From: Acorus gramineus
Taxonomy: Eukaryota > Streptophyta > Magnoliopsida > Acorales > Acoraceae
Direction of reading: 5' to 3'
Assembly (NCBI GenBank): GCA_030737835.1
Contig: JAUJYN010000026.1
Coordinates: forward strand, 1,512,395 to 1,576,394
DNA length: 64,000 bases
The translations under genes were made by a program, and so were the position numbers. Shown piece by piece: positions 1-11,001 of the stretch (its first letter is position 1; the number at the start of each line of letters is the position of its first letter). The notes beneath the pieces were generated by a model that made no database searches, was not told where the DNA came from, and was given only the letters and a program-made list of their open reading frames with translations.

Positions 1-2335
1 ACCAAGTCAAAGATGAATTTGACCAAGTCAAGTTTGACCATTGACTTGGTCAAATGGTTTTGTTTGTTTGTGTGGTTGGGTTGACTCAAAGTCAAACACC
101 AAAAACCCTAATTTTTTCTAAGTGTGTGAGTGTGTGAGTGTGTGTGTGTGTGTACCAAAAGTGGGCGTCCCCTTCATCTTCTCTCTTCATCTCTCTCTCT
201 CACTCAAAAATCCATCTCTCCCTCTTGTGTTTTTCCTCCATTAGAGGTAGTAGGAGGAGTTGAAATAGAAAGCCATTGAAGGGAAAAAGAAAAGTAGGGT
301 TCCGATCTACCTCTCCATGGTCTTTGATTTGTCTTCCCCTTTGTTGACCTCCCTCTCATGGCTTCCTCGCCCCCCTATTTTCAGCCATCTTTAGGCCTTG
401 CTAGAGGCTGAGGTGGTGGTGGTCTTGGTGGTGGCGATTCGGTGCGCGAAGGGCACCCGAGTTCCTCCCTTTGTTCTTCCTCCTTTTGGGTAAGTTTTTC
501 TCCTCCCCTAGCTAGTTTAGATGCTTGTTTAGGGTGTGTAAATGGTTATGCATGTATGCATGGGTGTTGGGGGGGTCTGGGAGGGCTGAGGAAGGGGTGG
601 AAGGGGCTCAGTGCGCTTGCGGGATCATCCGCGCATGTGCGAGCGCAGACGCGCGCACAGGCAGGCGCTGGCGAGCGCGCGCGCGTACGCGCAGACGCGC
701 GGGCATGGGCGCGAGGTGCTGCGCGGGCGCGTAGTGCGCGCGGGTACGAGCAGGCTGGGCTCGCGGTGCGCGCGGGCGCGCGTGAGCGTGTGCGCGCGCG
801 CGGCAGCGTGTCTGGGCGCTCGGGCAGGGGCGTGGCAGTGCGCCAGGGGCGCAGGGGCGCGTGCGGGCATGCGCATTCGTGCGTGCATGTGCGGGTGGCC
901 ATGCGTATGGCTGCCCGAGGGTTCAGGAGGGTGTCGGGGCACTCGGACTCGCGTGTGCTCGCGTGCGTGCGGGCCCGTATGCATGCTTGTCCGAGTGTTG
1001 GGTTTTTCTAGTAAATATCTTATGTATTTGTGTAGTTTACTCACCATATTGAATGCCCCTGTCGTGCAGATCTTGACGGACGGTCACGCAACGACTCGGG
1101 TTTCGGTGAGTGGAACAATCCAACCCAGTAGGGAGGCGTTTGATGCACGTAGGCATTCATTGCCCTCCCCTGGGGCACCATAATTGCATATTAACTAGTA
1201 ATCAATGTAAACTATGCTATGCATGAATTAATATGATGTATCCATGCCACCTTAGACTTGTATGCTAGGGATATGCACCCATATATCATGTATAGAGGCC
1301 TATGCATGCCTAGTCACCATGTCCCCTGATTGGAAAGCCCCGAACTATGCATGTTTCCATCTAGTTTAATCTAATTAAATCAAAATGAGAGCATATAGTT
1401 ATAAGCATGCCTTAGAGAATATTATAACCTTGTTGTTATAATATATGTCTCCCCGCATCTGAGTTATGCGCCCTGGAGGAATTCTTGAGAATTCATGACA
1501 TTAGTAGAGTTACAATCGGTGTCGACGGATCCAAGAGGATCGTGTCCGTGTGAGTAGGCTGTCTTCTCCTTTTGGTTGGATCCGATGTAGGGACTCCCCG
1601 GCGTTGGCTGACCTGACAGAGGGCTCCCGTCCGTAGGTACCTCCGATGTGTCGGACAGTACTAATAGTGGGAGTGGACTAGGTGGAGGCTACGAGGGTGG
1701 GAGAGGCTACCGGGTGGACCAGGGGTGGAGAGCGGTCTAGTATGCCCCAAGAGGCCCATGTCACCCCCAGTAAAGGGTGAGGGTGAGGGGGGGAGGTGGG
1801 TTGGCGATGAAACGACCCACTAGAATGTGTTGTTGCTCCCGTTTTTAGGGGCTATGAATTTATATAAGGTTAATATGAATTGTGATGCATGGGTTGTGCT
1901 ATTCACTGAGCGTGTGGCTCACCCCTCGCATTTCTTTTCTTCTAGTTATATCTGAGTCGGATCTGAATGAGGAGCTCCCTGAGGTACCACAGCAGTAGCG
2001 GAGCAGCGTCACGTTCTGCGAGTGAGAGACCATCAGCATCCCTTTTTGATTGTATGTATTGTTATCCGTGCTTGGGCACATACTTGTATTTGGATGTCAT
2101 TGTATATATATTGGCTCTCACAGGACAGTTGATTATGTATCGGGTCTGTAATATGTCTTTGAATTACAGACTCAGTCGTTTGAGCTTCCGCTATTTGTAT
2201 ATATTATGTCAGCTACCTTATTGTCTGTGATGTCATTTTTGATGTTGTTCAGAGTATGTTATTGATCTCCTGTATAGACTGCTGATATTATATATACCTG
2301 CTACGTATCGGGGACGACCACCCTGGGACGTGACA
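1..2335 (+). mobile_element. Ty3/gypsy LTR, 3' portion (left end outside window)
   Basis: The sequence matches, module by module, the LTRs near 50 kb, 54.5 kb and 56 kb. It has a CT-rich leader (180-240), a GC-rich alternating CG/GT core (about 600-985), a predicted intron (donor GT at 490, acceptor AG at 1068-1069), a G-rich plus hairpin module (about 1770-1830) and a second hairpin (2144-2171). The end reads GGGACGTGACA at 2335, the same terminus as the other family members. Downstream sequence is not a primer-binding site, so this is either a solo LTR or the 3' LTR of an element starting left of the window. It interrupts a MULE transposase remnant. No protein is encoded; the long frames over 440-1180 come from base composition. 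Confidence 0.85.
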
Positions 2336-2642
2336 AAATCAATTACAGAAGGAAGATCATTTCCACTTCCAATATAGGATTGTTCATGCTAGCATCAACA
2401 TTATATACCTCTTGATAATAAGGAGTGTTGTCCTCATCATCCGATAGATGTGGACTGTATAACTCATCTTTTGATTCATAATCAGACAATCCATTAGGAT
2501 CAAGATTTATATAGTATGTACCAAATCCATCTTCATCAAGACTATCTTCACCACGTTCATCATCAAATCTATCATTTTCTGGCACAAAAACATTCTCATG
2601 TTCATCATCACCATCTCTATTCTCAATTTCATTGTTTGTCAC
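2336..2642 (-). pseudogene. MULE (MuDR-type) transposase N-terminal fragment
   Basis: A minus-strand frame starting at 2642 gives about 99 residues of very acidic sequence (many D/E) ending in NNPILEVEMIF. Plant MuDR-type transposases commonly have an acidic N-terminus followed by a NP-x-hydrophobic-x-VGM-x-F motif just before the DNA-binding region, which is what this resembles. The frame then runs into a stop immediately before the LTR terminus at 2335, so the gene was cut by the LTR insertion and the catalytic part is not in the window. The assignment rests on this short motif only. It could also be an unrelated acidic protein remnant. Confidence 0.5.
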
Positions 2643-4198
2643 TTATGTTATAGGCAATATCCATATCCGTTGCACCTATGAAATATAATAACAAACTAAA
2701 AGAAGTTAGCAATATTCATTGGCCATCCATGTTAGTATCCAAAGCATATTCACTGATTGAGACTCATTCCTAACTATTGATTTATTTATTTATTGGGTGC
2801 TTCCCTAGATTTGATACTCTGACCTCCTTTATGGAGAGGGGAGGTACTAACCAACTAATCAAAGTTTGACTCGCAATTGTTGTATGAGTTATTACCTATA
2901 AACCTATTGATATAGAGACCATAATGAACTTAAGTTATCGTACAGACAAACCAAATTCTAAAGTAATCACCATGATGAGTAAAACAAATTAATGCACTAT
3001 AGTTTTTCTAGATATGGAGAATTTTTTTAGAATAATGTTAGGGAAATTCTGTCGGGCAATCCCATGTGTAATCTGCGCCTTTTCCATTTTTTTTAAAAAT
3101 TGAACATGAGCTCTAACGAGATATATGCTATGTTGAGACATATATAGCGAGGCATATCGAGATATATGGACTTTATATAGCAATGTATGTATCACATTGA
3201 AAGGCTATCGAGATATATAGTTTTGCACTATAGATAACACGTAACAACACATATGTTGTATTATCAAGATTAAGTGATTCTCATCTATTAAATTATCAAC
3301 ATCCCCCCCCCCCCCCCCGCGTGCCTTGATATTTTATCCACGGAACTATTATCAAGATTAAATGATTCTCATCCCCCCCCCCCCCCCCCCTCGCGCCTTG
3401 ATATTTTACCCAAAAAAACAATGAGACCCAGAGTGGAGTGTACATGACATGTGAAGATGGATGTCTCGTTGATGAGAAAAGAAGAGTGAAGATAGATACC
3501 TGGTCGATTCGGTGGTGATGCAATTCTGTCCTACCAGCAAAACAATTGAGAAGATGAAATGTTAAAACACTAAAATGTTTAATTAGATAGTATAAATGTA
3601 ATTTCACGTTATTCATGTTTCATGTTGATGGAAAAGTTAACCACAAAAGGTATAATTACATGTTTTTAAAGCACAAGGAGAGTTTCTGCATATTTCAAAT
3701 ACTTTGGTTTGGGCATTAATCCTTTGAATTCCAAGTAGCCGAAGAGTTATGAAAGAAAATCAGTGCAAGAATGCTTCACGTTTGGGCTTGAATTCCTTTG
3801 AATTTTGAAGTTCAAAGTTTAATTTTTGTTTTTTATTATGTACAGCTAAATTTTTTTTTTTTCTTAACAACTAATATTACAAACAAATTTAGATAGAATA
3901 ATCTATTAAATCTAACACTGAATCTATATCCTATTCCAGCATCTACCTACTTAATATTAATCAAATGATACATATCCCAATCACAAACTGAACCAGCTTT
4001 ATGAAAAGAAAAAAAAGAAGATATTCAACAAAGGTAAAATTCAACATTTACATGAAAAAAAAAAAAACAGTCTAACCTTTTTCACAAAAAAAAAAACGAA
4101 AAAAGAAAAAGAAGAAGAAGAAGAAGAATACTACTTCTATCTTTGCTGCAAGTTGACGGCAGCAAAGTGGGTTCATCTGGTTAACTCCATCCAGAACC
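2643..4198. other. AT-rich spacer without recognisable gene
   Basis: This stretch lies between the transposase remnant and the 3' side of HSFB2. It is AT-rich with A/T homopolymers, two long C homopolymers (see 3256-3415) and AAG repeats at about 4105-4128 next to the HSFB2 stop codon, probably in its 3' UTR. No coding frame with recognisable domains was seen on either strand. Confidence 0.6.
3256..3415. repeat. Imperfect tandem repeat with poly-C tracts
   Basis: A unit made of ATTATCAAGATTAARTGATT, CTCATC, a run of 16-20 C residues and a CCTTGATATTTTA tail occurs twice in tandem, with a third partial copy upstream. The C runs lie at about 3302-3318 and 3374-3390. Their exact lengths may be unreliable because of sequencing slippage. 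Confidence 0.75.
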
Positions 4199-4242
4199 AT
4201 GACCAATAATTGCAGACTCCCTCTGATTAGTCCTGCCCGTCA

Positions 4243-5363
4243 TCAGAGACTCGGATCCGATGGTCCCCAATTAATCTCCGGTTCCCCCTCAGATCTCCTC
4301 CGACAGTTCCCCTCCCCGATCTCCTCCTCCATCTGCATCTGCATCTGCGTCGCCTCCTCTCTCGTCCTCTTCATCCCTATCGGAACCCCAAACAACCTCG
4401 TCGGACTCGCCGTCTCCATCTCCTCCGCCTCCATCTTCACTTCCATCATCACCTCATCATCACTCCTCCACGACCCGCCGCCGTCCCCCGTCGCGTAAGC
4501 CAGCTCTGACTCACCCGAAAACCGCGTCGCCTCAGCGACCACCGTCTCTGTCTGAGGCATCAGGTCGAGCAGCCCTCCGCCGCCTCCACCGCTGCAGCTG
4601 TTCTCCGGCCGTCCTGACGCGTATTTGCTCATCAGATCCATTATATTGTCACAGAGACTCTTCATCTGCGCCAGCTCGTGCGTCAGATGCACTTTATCCT
4701 TCTTCAGCCTATCGTTCTCATCGATCAGCTCTGCATTCGACGACGACGCGGGGCTACCCAATAAATTAGTCCCCGCCGCCACGGGCCGAGTCGGAGAGGG
4801 GGAATTCGATGAGAGGACTTGTTCGTTCCCGGAATTGGAAGGCGATCCCTGTCGCGCAACCGCAACCGTAACCGCCGCCGGTAAAGGACCGACCGATTGG
4901 GTCGGAGCCGCCTGAACGGGGCTGATTTTGCGGCGGTGGATGTCGCAGAGGAGATTCTTTTCGCCCCTCTTAAAGCAATCATTGGAGAATTCCCATCTAT
5001 CCGGCACGATCTTCCGGAATCCCTGTAAAAGCAACCCAAAAGAACATCAAGAAACAGAAGGTATTTTTTTGTCGGTGATTCGATCGATCGTATGCATACG
5101 TAAGTGTTAAGTTGTCTGACGAAGCTGGAGAAGTTGTTGTGCTTGAAATACTTGGGGAGGAGGTCGCGAGCGAATTCCGCCGGTCTCCACACGATGAATG
5201 TGGATCCGTCCTCGTTCCACGATATCACGTCATTGATCGCCGGATCTTCGACCAACTGGTACGTCTTCGTCAAGAACGGCGTCGGCAGCGATCGCTGTTG
5301 CCCTTCCCCAGACGACGCCGCCGCTCCCGGATCGTGGTCTTGTGGTGGTGGTGGTGGTCCCAT
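4243..5363 (-). CDS. HSFB2: Heat stress transcription factor, class B2 (two exons)
   Basis: Exon 1 is 5363-5100 (88 codons), a 77-bp intron is 5099-5023 (GT..AG), and exon 2 is 5022-4243, for about 347 residues. The HSF DNA-binding domain spans roughly residues 27-121 ([15 protein letters not shown], then [16 protein letters not shown]) and continues after the intron with [12 protein letters not shown]. The intron sits between RQLNTY and GFRK, the position conserved in plant HSFs. A hydrophobic-heptad oligomerisation region lies near residues 184-222 without the insert found in classes A and [11 protein letters not shown] near residue 298 contains the LFGV tetrapeptide known as the class-B repressor motif, followed by a basic KRTREE that may be nuclear-targeting. 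Class-B HSFs bind heat shock elements in the nucleus and mostly repress or attenuate the heat response. The start gives the usual short Pro-rich N-terminus. B2b is more likely than B2a, but this is not certain. Confidence 0.95.
5023..5099 (-). other. HSFB2: Intron of HSFB2
   Basis: It begins GTATGCATAC after ...AACACTTAC and ends TTTTACAG before GGATTCCGG. Removing it joins the two halves of the DNA-binding domain in frame. Confidence 0.93.
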
Positions 5364-5478
5364 CGGTTCGTTTGCAGTAAATCAATTTCAAGATAAGATA
5401 AGATTTTCTCTTCTTTTTTTTTAATTTCCTTCTTGGACCAGAGAAAGGGAAGGAGGAGAAGAAGTGAGAATGTTTGAT

Positions 5479-5491
5479 TTCTAGAAAGTTC
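5479..5491 (-). promoter_or_regulatory. Perfect three-unit heat shock element near the HSFB2 start site
   Basis: TTCTAGAAAGTTC is TTC-nn-GAA-nn-TTC with exact 5-bp phasing, the canonical HSF-binding array. It lies between the TATA-like box at 5501-5510 and the ATG at 5363, about where transcription should start. This suggests HSF-controlled transcription or autoregulation of HSFB2. Function is inferred from the motif only. Confidence 0.8.
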
Positions 5492-5500
5492 CTATGGAGG

Positions 5501-5510
5501 GGTTTAAATA
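5501..5510 (-). promoter_or_regulatory. TATA-like box of HSFB2
   Basis: On the minus strand the sequence reads TATTTAAACC, about 140 bp upstream of the ATG. It is the only TATA-like motif at a sensible distance. Confidence 0.6.
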
Positions 5511-5653
5511 GGGCGGGGAATATGTGGGACCCACTCCAGCCGCACATTCATTCCCCCCGGAAACGAAAGGAAAAAACAGTCGGAAGGCGCGAGAAGCTAC
5601 CCCGGATTTATTTAGTATAATTATTTTAATTTTGTTTTGTTTTTTTAGTCCTT

Positions 5654-5661
5654 TTCGAGAA
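5654..5661. promoter_or_regulatory. HSE-like site in unit A
   Basis: TTCGAGAA is a TTC-nn-GAA inverted pair, about 145 bp upstream of the TATA-like box. It corresponds to the longer three-unit sites in units B, C and D. Confidence 0.6.
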
Positions 5662-6159
5662 GATTAGATGAGGATTTTCTGGGTGGAAATCGCGAGAAGC
5701 TAACTGTAAATCATTTTCGTTTTATTTTTTTTTTCTGGCGAAGGTTCGATAAATTTGGGCGCGGATAAATATCACGCGTATACATGCAGTGACGTGTTAT
5801 GTTTTCAGATTAGAAGCACAGCCGGATGGATTTCCGGATAAATGGAAGGAAATAGTTGAATGGGTGTTTTAATCGGGTGTCGTTATTTTGCACCCACGGG
5901 TGCATGTTCTTTCTTCCTTTCTTTTGACAATAGAAACTGCGGTCGTTAAGAAATTACAACCTTCTAAGTATGAATCAGTCAGATTATGAACTTAGAACCT
6001 ATTTAAATACCCTCAAAATAAAAAGAATCATATCTATATATTTATAGAAAATTTATTGACATTTATTAATTAAATTCATGAGCGTGAAAATAAAATTAAT
6101 TTTTTTAGAAAACCGCTAAGAGTCCCGTACATAACACATAACACTCGAAAATGCTAATA

Positions 6160-6704
6160 GGGGTGCAACTCAGAGGGTTGGGCTAGGTTAAAGCTCAATC
6201 CGATTACAACCTGAGATTGAAGAAATCCAAACTGAACCCAATTCTATCTGACTCTCTCGAGTTTGAAAAGCTCAACCTAAATCCAACCTGTTGAGTTTTA
6301 TTCGGATTCAGGTTAAGCTTTGGTTGATTTGGTTTGAATTGAAAAATATATAATTTTAAACAATTAAAACTTTGCCAGAGTCAATTATTTGCATAATAAA
6401 AATAAAAAGATAAAAATAATGTTTTTTATTTAAAAAATAAAGATATAGAAACTATAGAAGAGAGATTCTAGATATAAAAAAAAATTTGTACAGTTCAAAT
6501 TTTATCATACACATTAAAAAAATGATAATTTTACTTAAAATATTTTACTTAGAGATAGAAACTTGAACCCTAATCCTAAACCTAACCCAATTTAGATTCG
6601 GGGTTGCTTGGGTTCGGACTGGGATTGAACCCGAAAGCTAAAACCCCAAGTTAAAATTTGAATTGGGTCTGGTTCAATCCATAAGTTGAGCCCCTAGATA
6701 TTGG
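6160..6704. mobile_element. Candidate non-autonomous hAT-like element
   Basis: The left end reads TAGGGGTGCAACTCAGAGGG and the right end, reverse-complemented, reads TAGGGGCTCAACTTATGG, giving short imperfect inverted ends. The inside is rich in GGTT/AACC-type motifs typical of plant elements beginning TAGGGGTG. Comparison with unit B shows this segment is absent there, which supports an insertion. A clean 8-bp target duplication was not found. Confidence 0.5.
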
Positions 6705-7036
6705 ACTCAACGTATATCACACACAAGCCAGTGGAGGTTAAACACATGTCACTAGAGGTTCGTCACCTTCTACCAATTAAGAAGTCACGACCACACTCAA
6801 CACGATCTCATTAAATTCTACTAGGTTTTCTAATCGTCAGACTTAGCAATCACCCTAGACGAGATCCCCTCAAATCTTCCATGGATCTCTAATTTATCGA
6901 GAGGGGACAACGTATCTCTTGAGAATATTAAATCCAGGATGATCATAACGATAAAGATTATAATAAAAAGAAAAAAAAGATAGGTATCTCATCTCAAAAG
7001 AAAATTCTAAAATCACGGAAGAAATAACACAGAAGA

Positions 7037-7118
7037 ATAGTAATAATTTTAAATAAAATTTAAATAATTCATGTGCAATAGTAATAATTTTAAATAAAAT
7101 TTAAATAATTCATGTGCA
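7037..7118. repeat. 41-bp tandem duplication
   Basis: Two adjacent, essentially identical copies of a 41-bp AT-rich unit start with ATAGTAATAATTTT and end with CATGTGCA (7037-7077 and 7078-7118). Single related copies are seen near 12206 and 39265 in the other tandem units. Confidence 0.9.
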
Positions 7119-7495
7119 TTACACATGTACATTAATCAATACTAAAATGAAACAAAATATATAATAGTACAGAAAAATAAAAATCCATAAAAACTAATCC
7201 AAAACAATGCAAACAATATGTAAATGGTAATGCAAAATACAACTAAAATGAGATATAACTAGAAGAAGGCTAACTATGAAATCAAATTCAAGAAAGTTGA
7301 GACACTTAAATCCCCAAAACAGGCTAAAAAAGTGTAAAGAAGAATGGTGGTTTTCAATCGATGGCTATCAATTGGCATGGAACGTTGCCGCATATTGAAT
7401 CTCTGCATGTGAAGACAAAAAACGTTGGGCAGGCGCGAGAGCCACCCTGATTGATTTTTTTTTTTTCATTTTCGTTTTGTTTTATCTTGGTCTTT

Positions 7496-7508
7496 TTCGA
7501 GAAGGTTC
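7496..7508. promoter_or_regulatory. Perfect three-unit HSE in unit B
   Basis: TTCGAGAAGGTTC follows TTC-nn-GAA-nn-TTC exactly and continues GAAG, a near fourth unit. A further GAAAGCTCGAGAA lies about 17 bp downstream. Confidence 0.65.
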
Positions 7509-7838
7509 GAAGTTTTCCGGTTGGAAAGCTCGAGAAGCTACATATAATGCATTTTTGTTAATTTTAGTTTTGTTTTCTTTCGGTTTTCCGTGAAGATTTG
7601 ACGAGGATTTTCTGCTAGGAAGTCACGAGAAGCTACCTTTTTTTTGTTTTTCGTTTTTTTTACAGTAAACTTTCGTGTAATAACTACAATGTACATCACG
7701 ATACACATCAAGAAGAACAAAATACTCGCAAAATACCCGGCAGAAAACCATCTCACATATATAGTGACACGTGTGTAATTCTAATAATTTTCAGATTTGA
7801 TGTACAAGATTTCTTGGTCATTGGAAAGAAATATTTAA

Positions 7839-8549
7839 GGTCTGTTTGATTCTTGTTTTTTTTTTTTTTTTTGGTGAAATTACTTTTCCAGGATTCAGTT
7901 TATCAGGAATCTTGATTCCATCAGACTATTTAGTTTGATAGTGAATTTCTCTAAAAAATCATTTTCAAGTGTTTGATTTATACATGAAAAATGATAAAGA
8001 ATTTGATTTAAATATACAAAATACCCTTACTATTATATATATACTACTATTATATATATACTAGTAAAATTTATTTATTTATCTATATCATAATAATAAT
8101 TTTTTTTTATAAATATTTAATGAATGCAAATTAATAAAATAACCAATTATGTAATTAAACATATAATAATAGTAATTTTTCTAAATGAGTTGAATATTAT
8201 GAACTCCCTTAAAAACTAAATAACCAATTTTATTAGTTAAGATTCAAATGTATTGCTTTAGGTTTAAACCCACATCACACATCACATAATATACCAATTA
8301 TAATAATATTTAAACCCATCTACAAAAATAAAAACTAAATTTAGGATTTCTGATGGAATTTGATATTACCACCACAAAATGGTGGGAATCTGATTCCACC
8401 CTATTTTTCCACATGGATGGATTTTAATTTCAGTGGGGCCCACAATTACCATTAAGATTACCACTTCAAACATTGAATTTTATACACTTTCCTAGTAATC
8501 TCACATGGAATCAAATTTCATCTCAGAATGAGACAAACCAAACGGGACC
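7839..8549. mobile_element. PIF/Harbinger-type (Tourist-like) MITE, 711 bp
   Basis: The terminal inverted repeats are GGTCTGTTTGATTC on the left and GGTCCCGTTTGGTTTG as the reverse complement of the right end. They are flanked by TAA on both sides (7836-7838 and 8550-8552), the 3-bp duplication of this superfamily. The inside is AT-rich and non-coding. The ends have drifted, so the element is not recent. Confidence 0.75.
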
Positions 8550-9572
8550 TAAATGTTTTTGTCACACTTAAGATCCATTTTGATATATTTGATTTGCACC
8601 CTCCAATTTAAACATTTTACATAATTTTTTTCACACCCTCCAGTCTCAAAATATTAAAATTTTATTATTTACCACGTACAAAATAAGAAGAGGAGAAAAC
8701 AATATAAAAGAATTATATTATTATGACAATATTTAGTTATAATTGTTTTTTTAGTTTTCCTATTTTTTATTATATATTATTTTAAGTTTTTTTTTATGTA
8801 TTTATAAATAAAGCTTTGACTTCTCTAATTCAAGAAAAAAAAATCTTTTTCTTTATTTTAACAAAAAGATTTTGCATTTTGTTGCCGTTCGGGTTATTCG
8901 AACATTTCATGTTGTTCACCAAATAATGAGGCATAAACTTTATGCTGGATTTGTGTTAATATTGATTTGTATAGGTTTGAATAGGTAGAAGGTTTTCCAT
9001 GGTTTCTCTAGAGTTTCGACAGATTAAATGGTTGTAGACATCAGTAATAGATTTCAGATTGTTTTTATATGTAGATTTGATTTCTTAATTGTATTTTATT
9101 ATGATTTAATCTCCATGGAGTTGTGAAAGGTGGATGCAATACTATTCGATAATAGATAATAAAATGTGAGATTTTTGTTTATTAATAAATTCAGTTATAT
9201 GAGGCATCTAAGTTAGATGTCCAATACATAAGGGCATGTAAAGAAGCGAACGTGCATGTAGATTAATTTGAGGGGTGACAGGTGCAAATAGAACTACCTC
9301 CAAATAAAAGGATCATACATGTAGATTTATAGAAAATTTGTTGAGATTAATTAATTTAATCTAACAAAAATTTGTCTGAAAATAAAATTAAAAAATTTAA
9401 AATACCACTTTGAAACCTCAAACATAACCCTCACATAACAGTCGACAAGGAACGTCACATATCACACTCAAGCCAATGAGATTGGACACGTGTCACTATA
9501 GGTTCGTCACTGTCAACCAATCAAGAAGGCACAACCACACTCGACTGGCCTGTCAACAGGTGTGCTAGTCCT

Positions 9573-10575
9573 GTCAAAGGATCGGATCCACACGCAGATC
9601 CAACCTAGACTCGATTACATGTGTAATATACTCAATCCGATTTGAATCTGATCCAGTGGATTCGATCATACAAGCGGGTCGAATCTAGGTCCATTCCGAT
9701 CCGATCCTATGGATCCAAGACCCGACTCTTTTATATATAAGTCCATATGTTATTAAACTATTATTATTAGTTGACCCATAATTTTATATCTCATTTACTA
9801 ACTATCAAACCTTGATCCATCCATTTTTTTTTTCTCCGTTTAACACGTGCGTCAGCCACTGGCTTTTTGTGTAATTGTGAATGTGACCTTCCAACTTTGA
9901 AGATTGAGAAAGTGAATTGAAAGTTGATTTATATTTTATATAGTCCTTACAATTGTTTTTTTTTTTTTTTTGAGATATAATTTTGTAAAATTATATTTTT
10001 TATTTGACAAAATATGTACATTCTTCAATGCAGGAGAAGAATACACCTAAGTCTTGTACAATCTCAATTTTCTTCTAATCTAATCCATCCTGGGTTGGGT
10101 TAGGCTATTGTATGAGGTTTAGAAAATTTAGAATATTATAGAAATCTTTTTAAATCTCCACATTTTTTAAGTTTCTTTGAATACAAGCCCTTTTTTGAAT
10201 TTTGCAGATTTTAACTTTGAGTTTTGAAATTTATTTTTTCACATAGTTTGAAAACCAACTGCTCAAATAATCCATTGTTCTGGTTAATGGTTTGCTTAAT
10301 TTTTATGTTTTTTTTAATTAATATATGCTTCAAAATCAAATAGTATAAATAATGAATTAAAATGTGAAAACAAATACTGTATTAACAAAATGTCAAAAAT
10401 GACTAAATGAAAGCAAATATAGAACCACCATAAGAGCCACCGGGTCTGGGTCTAACTCAGGTCCGACTCGGTTTTGGGTCAAAATTTTCAAGGACCCGTC
10501 AGGACCCTAGGTTGGACCCAGGTTCGACGGGTTCTTCCACTGGTTAGGTCCGGGTCCATCCCGACCCGTTGACAG
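9573..10575. mobile_element. Candidate non-autonomous hAT-like element, about 1 kb
   Basis: The left end has CCTGTCAAAGGATCGG and the right end, reverse-complemented, has TCTGTCAACGGGTCGG. Both sides are rich in GGGTC/GACCC and GGATC motifs, as in common plant non-autonomous elements with GTCAACGGGTCGGG-like termini. The segment interrupts homology to unit A. A clear target duplication was not found, so the superfamily is tentative. Confidence 0.5.
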
Positions 10576-11001
10576 ACTCACATACCTACATTCAACACAA
10601 CTATCCCATCAAATTCTACCGGACTTTCTAATTAGACCTAGTAATCACCTTGGATGGATCACCTCAAATTTTCCTTAGATCTCTCTTAGCACAACCTGAA
10701 CCAAATAAAAAGATCCAACTAATGTTCTATTTTTTATTACTAAATCTTCTATTTAAACTAATTACAGAAAATTAAAAATGACTAAAAATAACAAAATCCA
10801 TTAAAATAGTAAATTGTTGATTTGAAAGCCTATATATATTTTTTTTTAAATAAATATTTTAATGATATAACCACTAATTCAGAGGATCTCTAAAATTTCC
10901 AACAATTATGAGATATCGTAACCCTTGATTTTCACCTGTTAATATTTTTGTAATTTATTTGGTAAACCTCTTTGGTGGTCCGATATGCATTAAAATATAT
11001 C

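Larger units (their letters stand above)
5515..7365 (-). repeat. Tandem unit A: HSFB2 upstream region (source copy)
   Basis: From about 5515 (just upstream of the TATA box) the sequence is repeated in the same orientation starting near 7366, 12481 and 39540. Shared landmarks are CCAGCCGCACATTCA, a ..CGAGAAG.. block, GAGGATTTTCTG..GGAA, and farther out the segments at about 5985-6155, 6710-6900 and 6930-7340. These correspond to about 9290-9450, 9455-9540 plus 10590-10690, and 12081-12475 in unit B. The copies are diverged and rearranged by insertions. No gene was seen in this stretch. Confidence 0.75.

Noticed and set aside
442..1183. Several overlapping frames of 100-190 codons over the GC-rich tract (and similarly at 16307-17061, 21348-21991, 44234-44763, 50541-51398, 55314-55962)
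   Set aside because: Open in many frames on both strands at once, rich in Arg/Ala/Cys, with no domains. They come from CG-rich composition with few stop codons inside LTR cores.
4199..5424. Plus-strand frames opposite HSFB2
   Set aside because: Antisense shadows of the GC-rich HSFB2 exons; the minus strand has the conserved HSF domains and correct splice sites.
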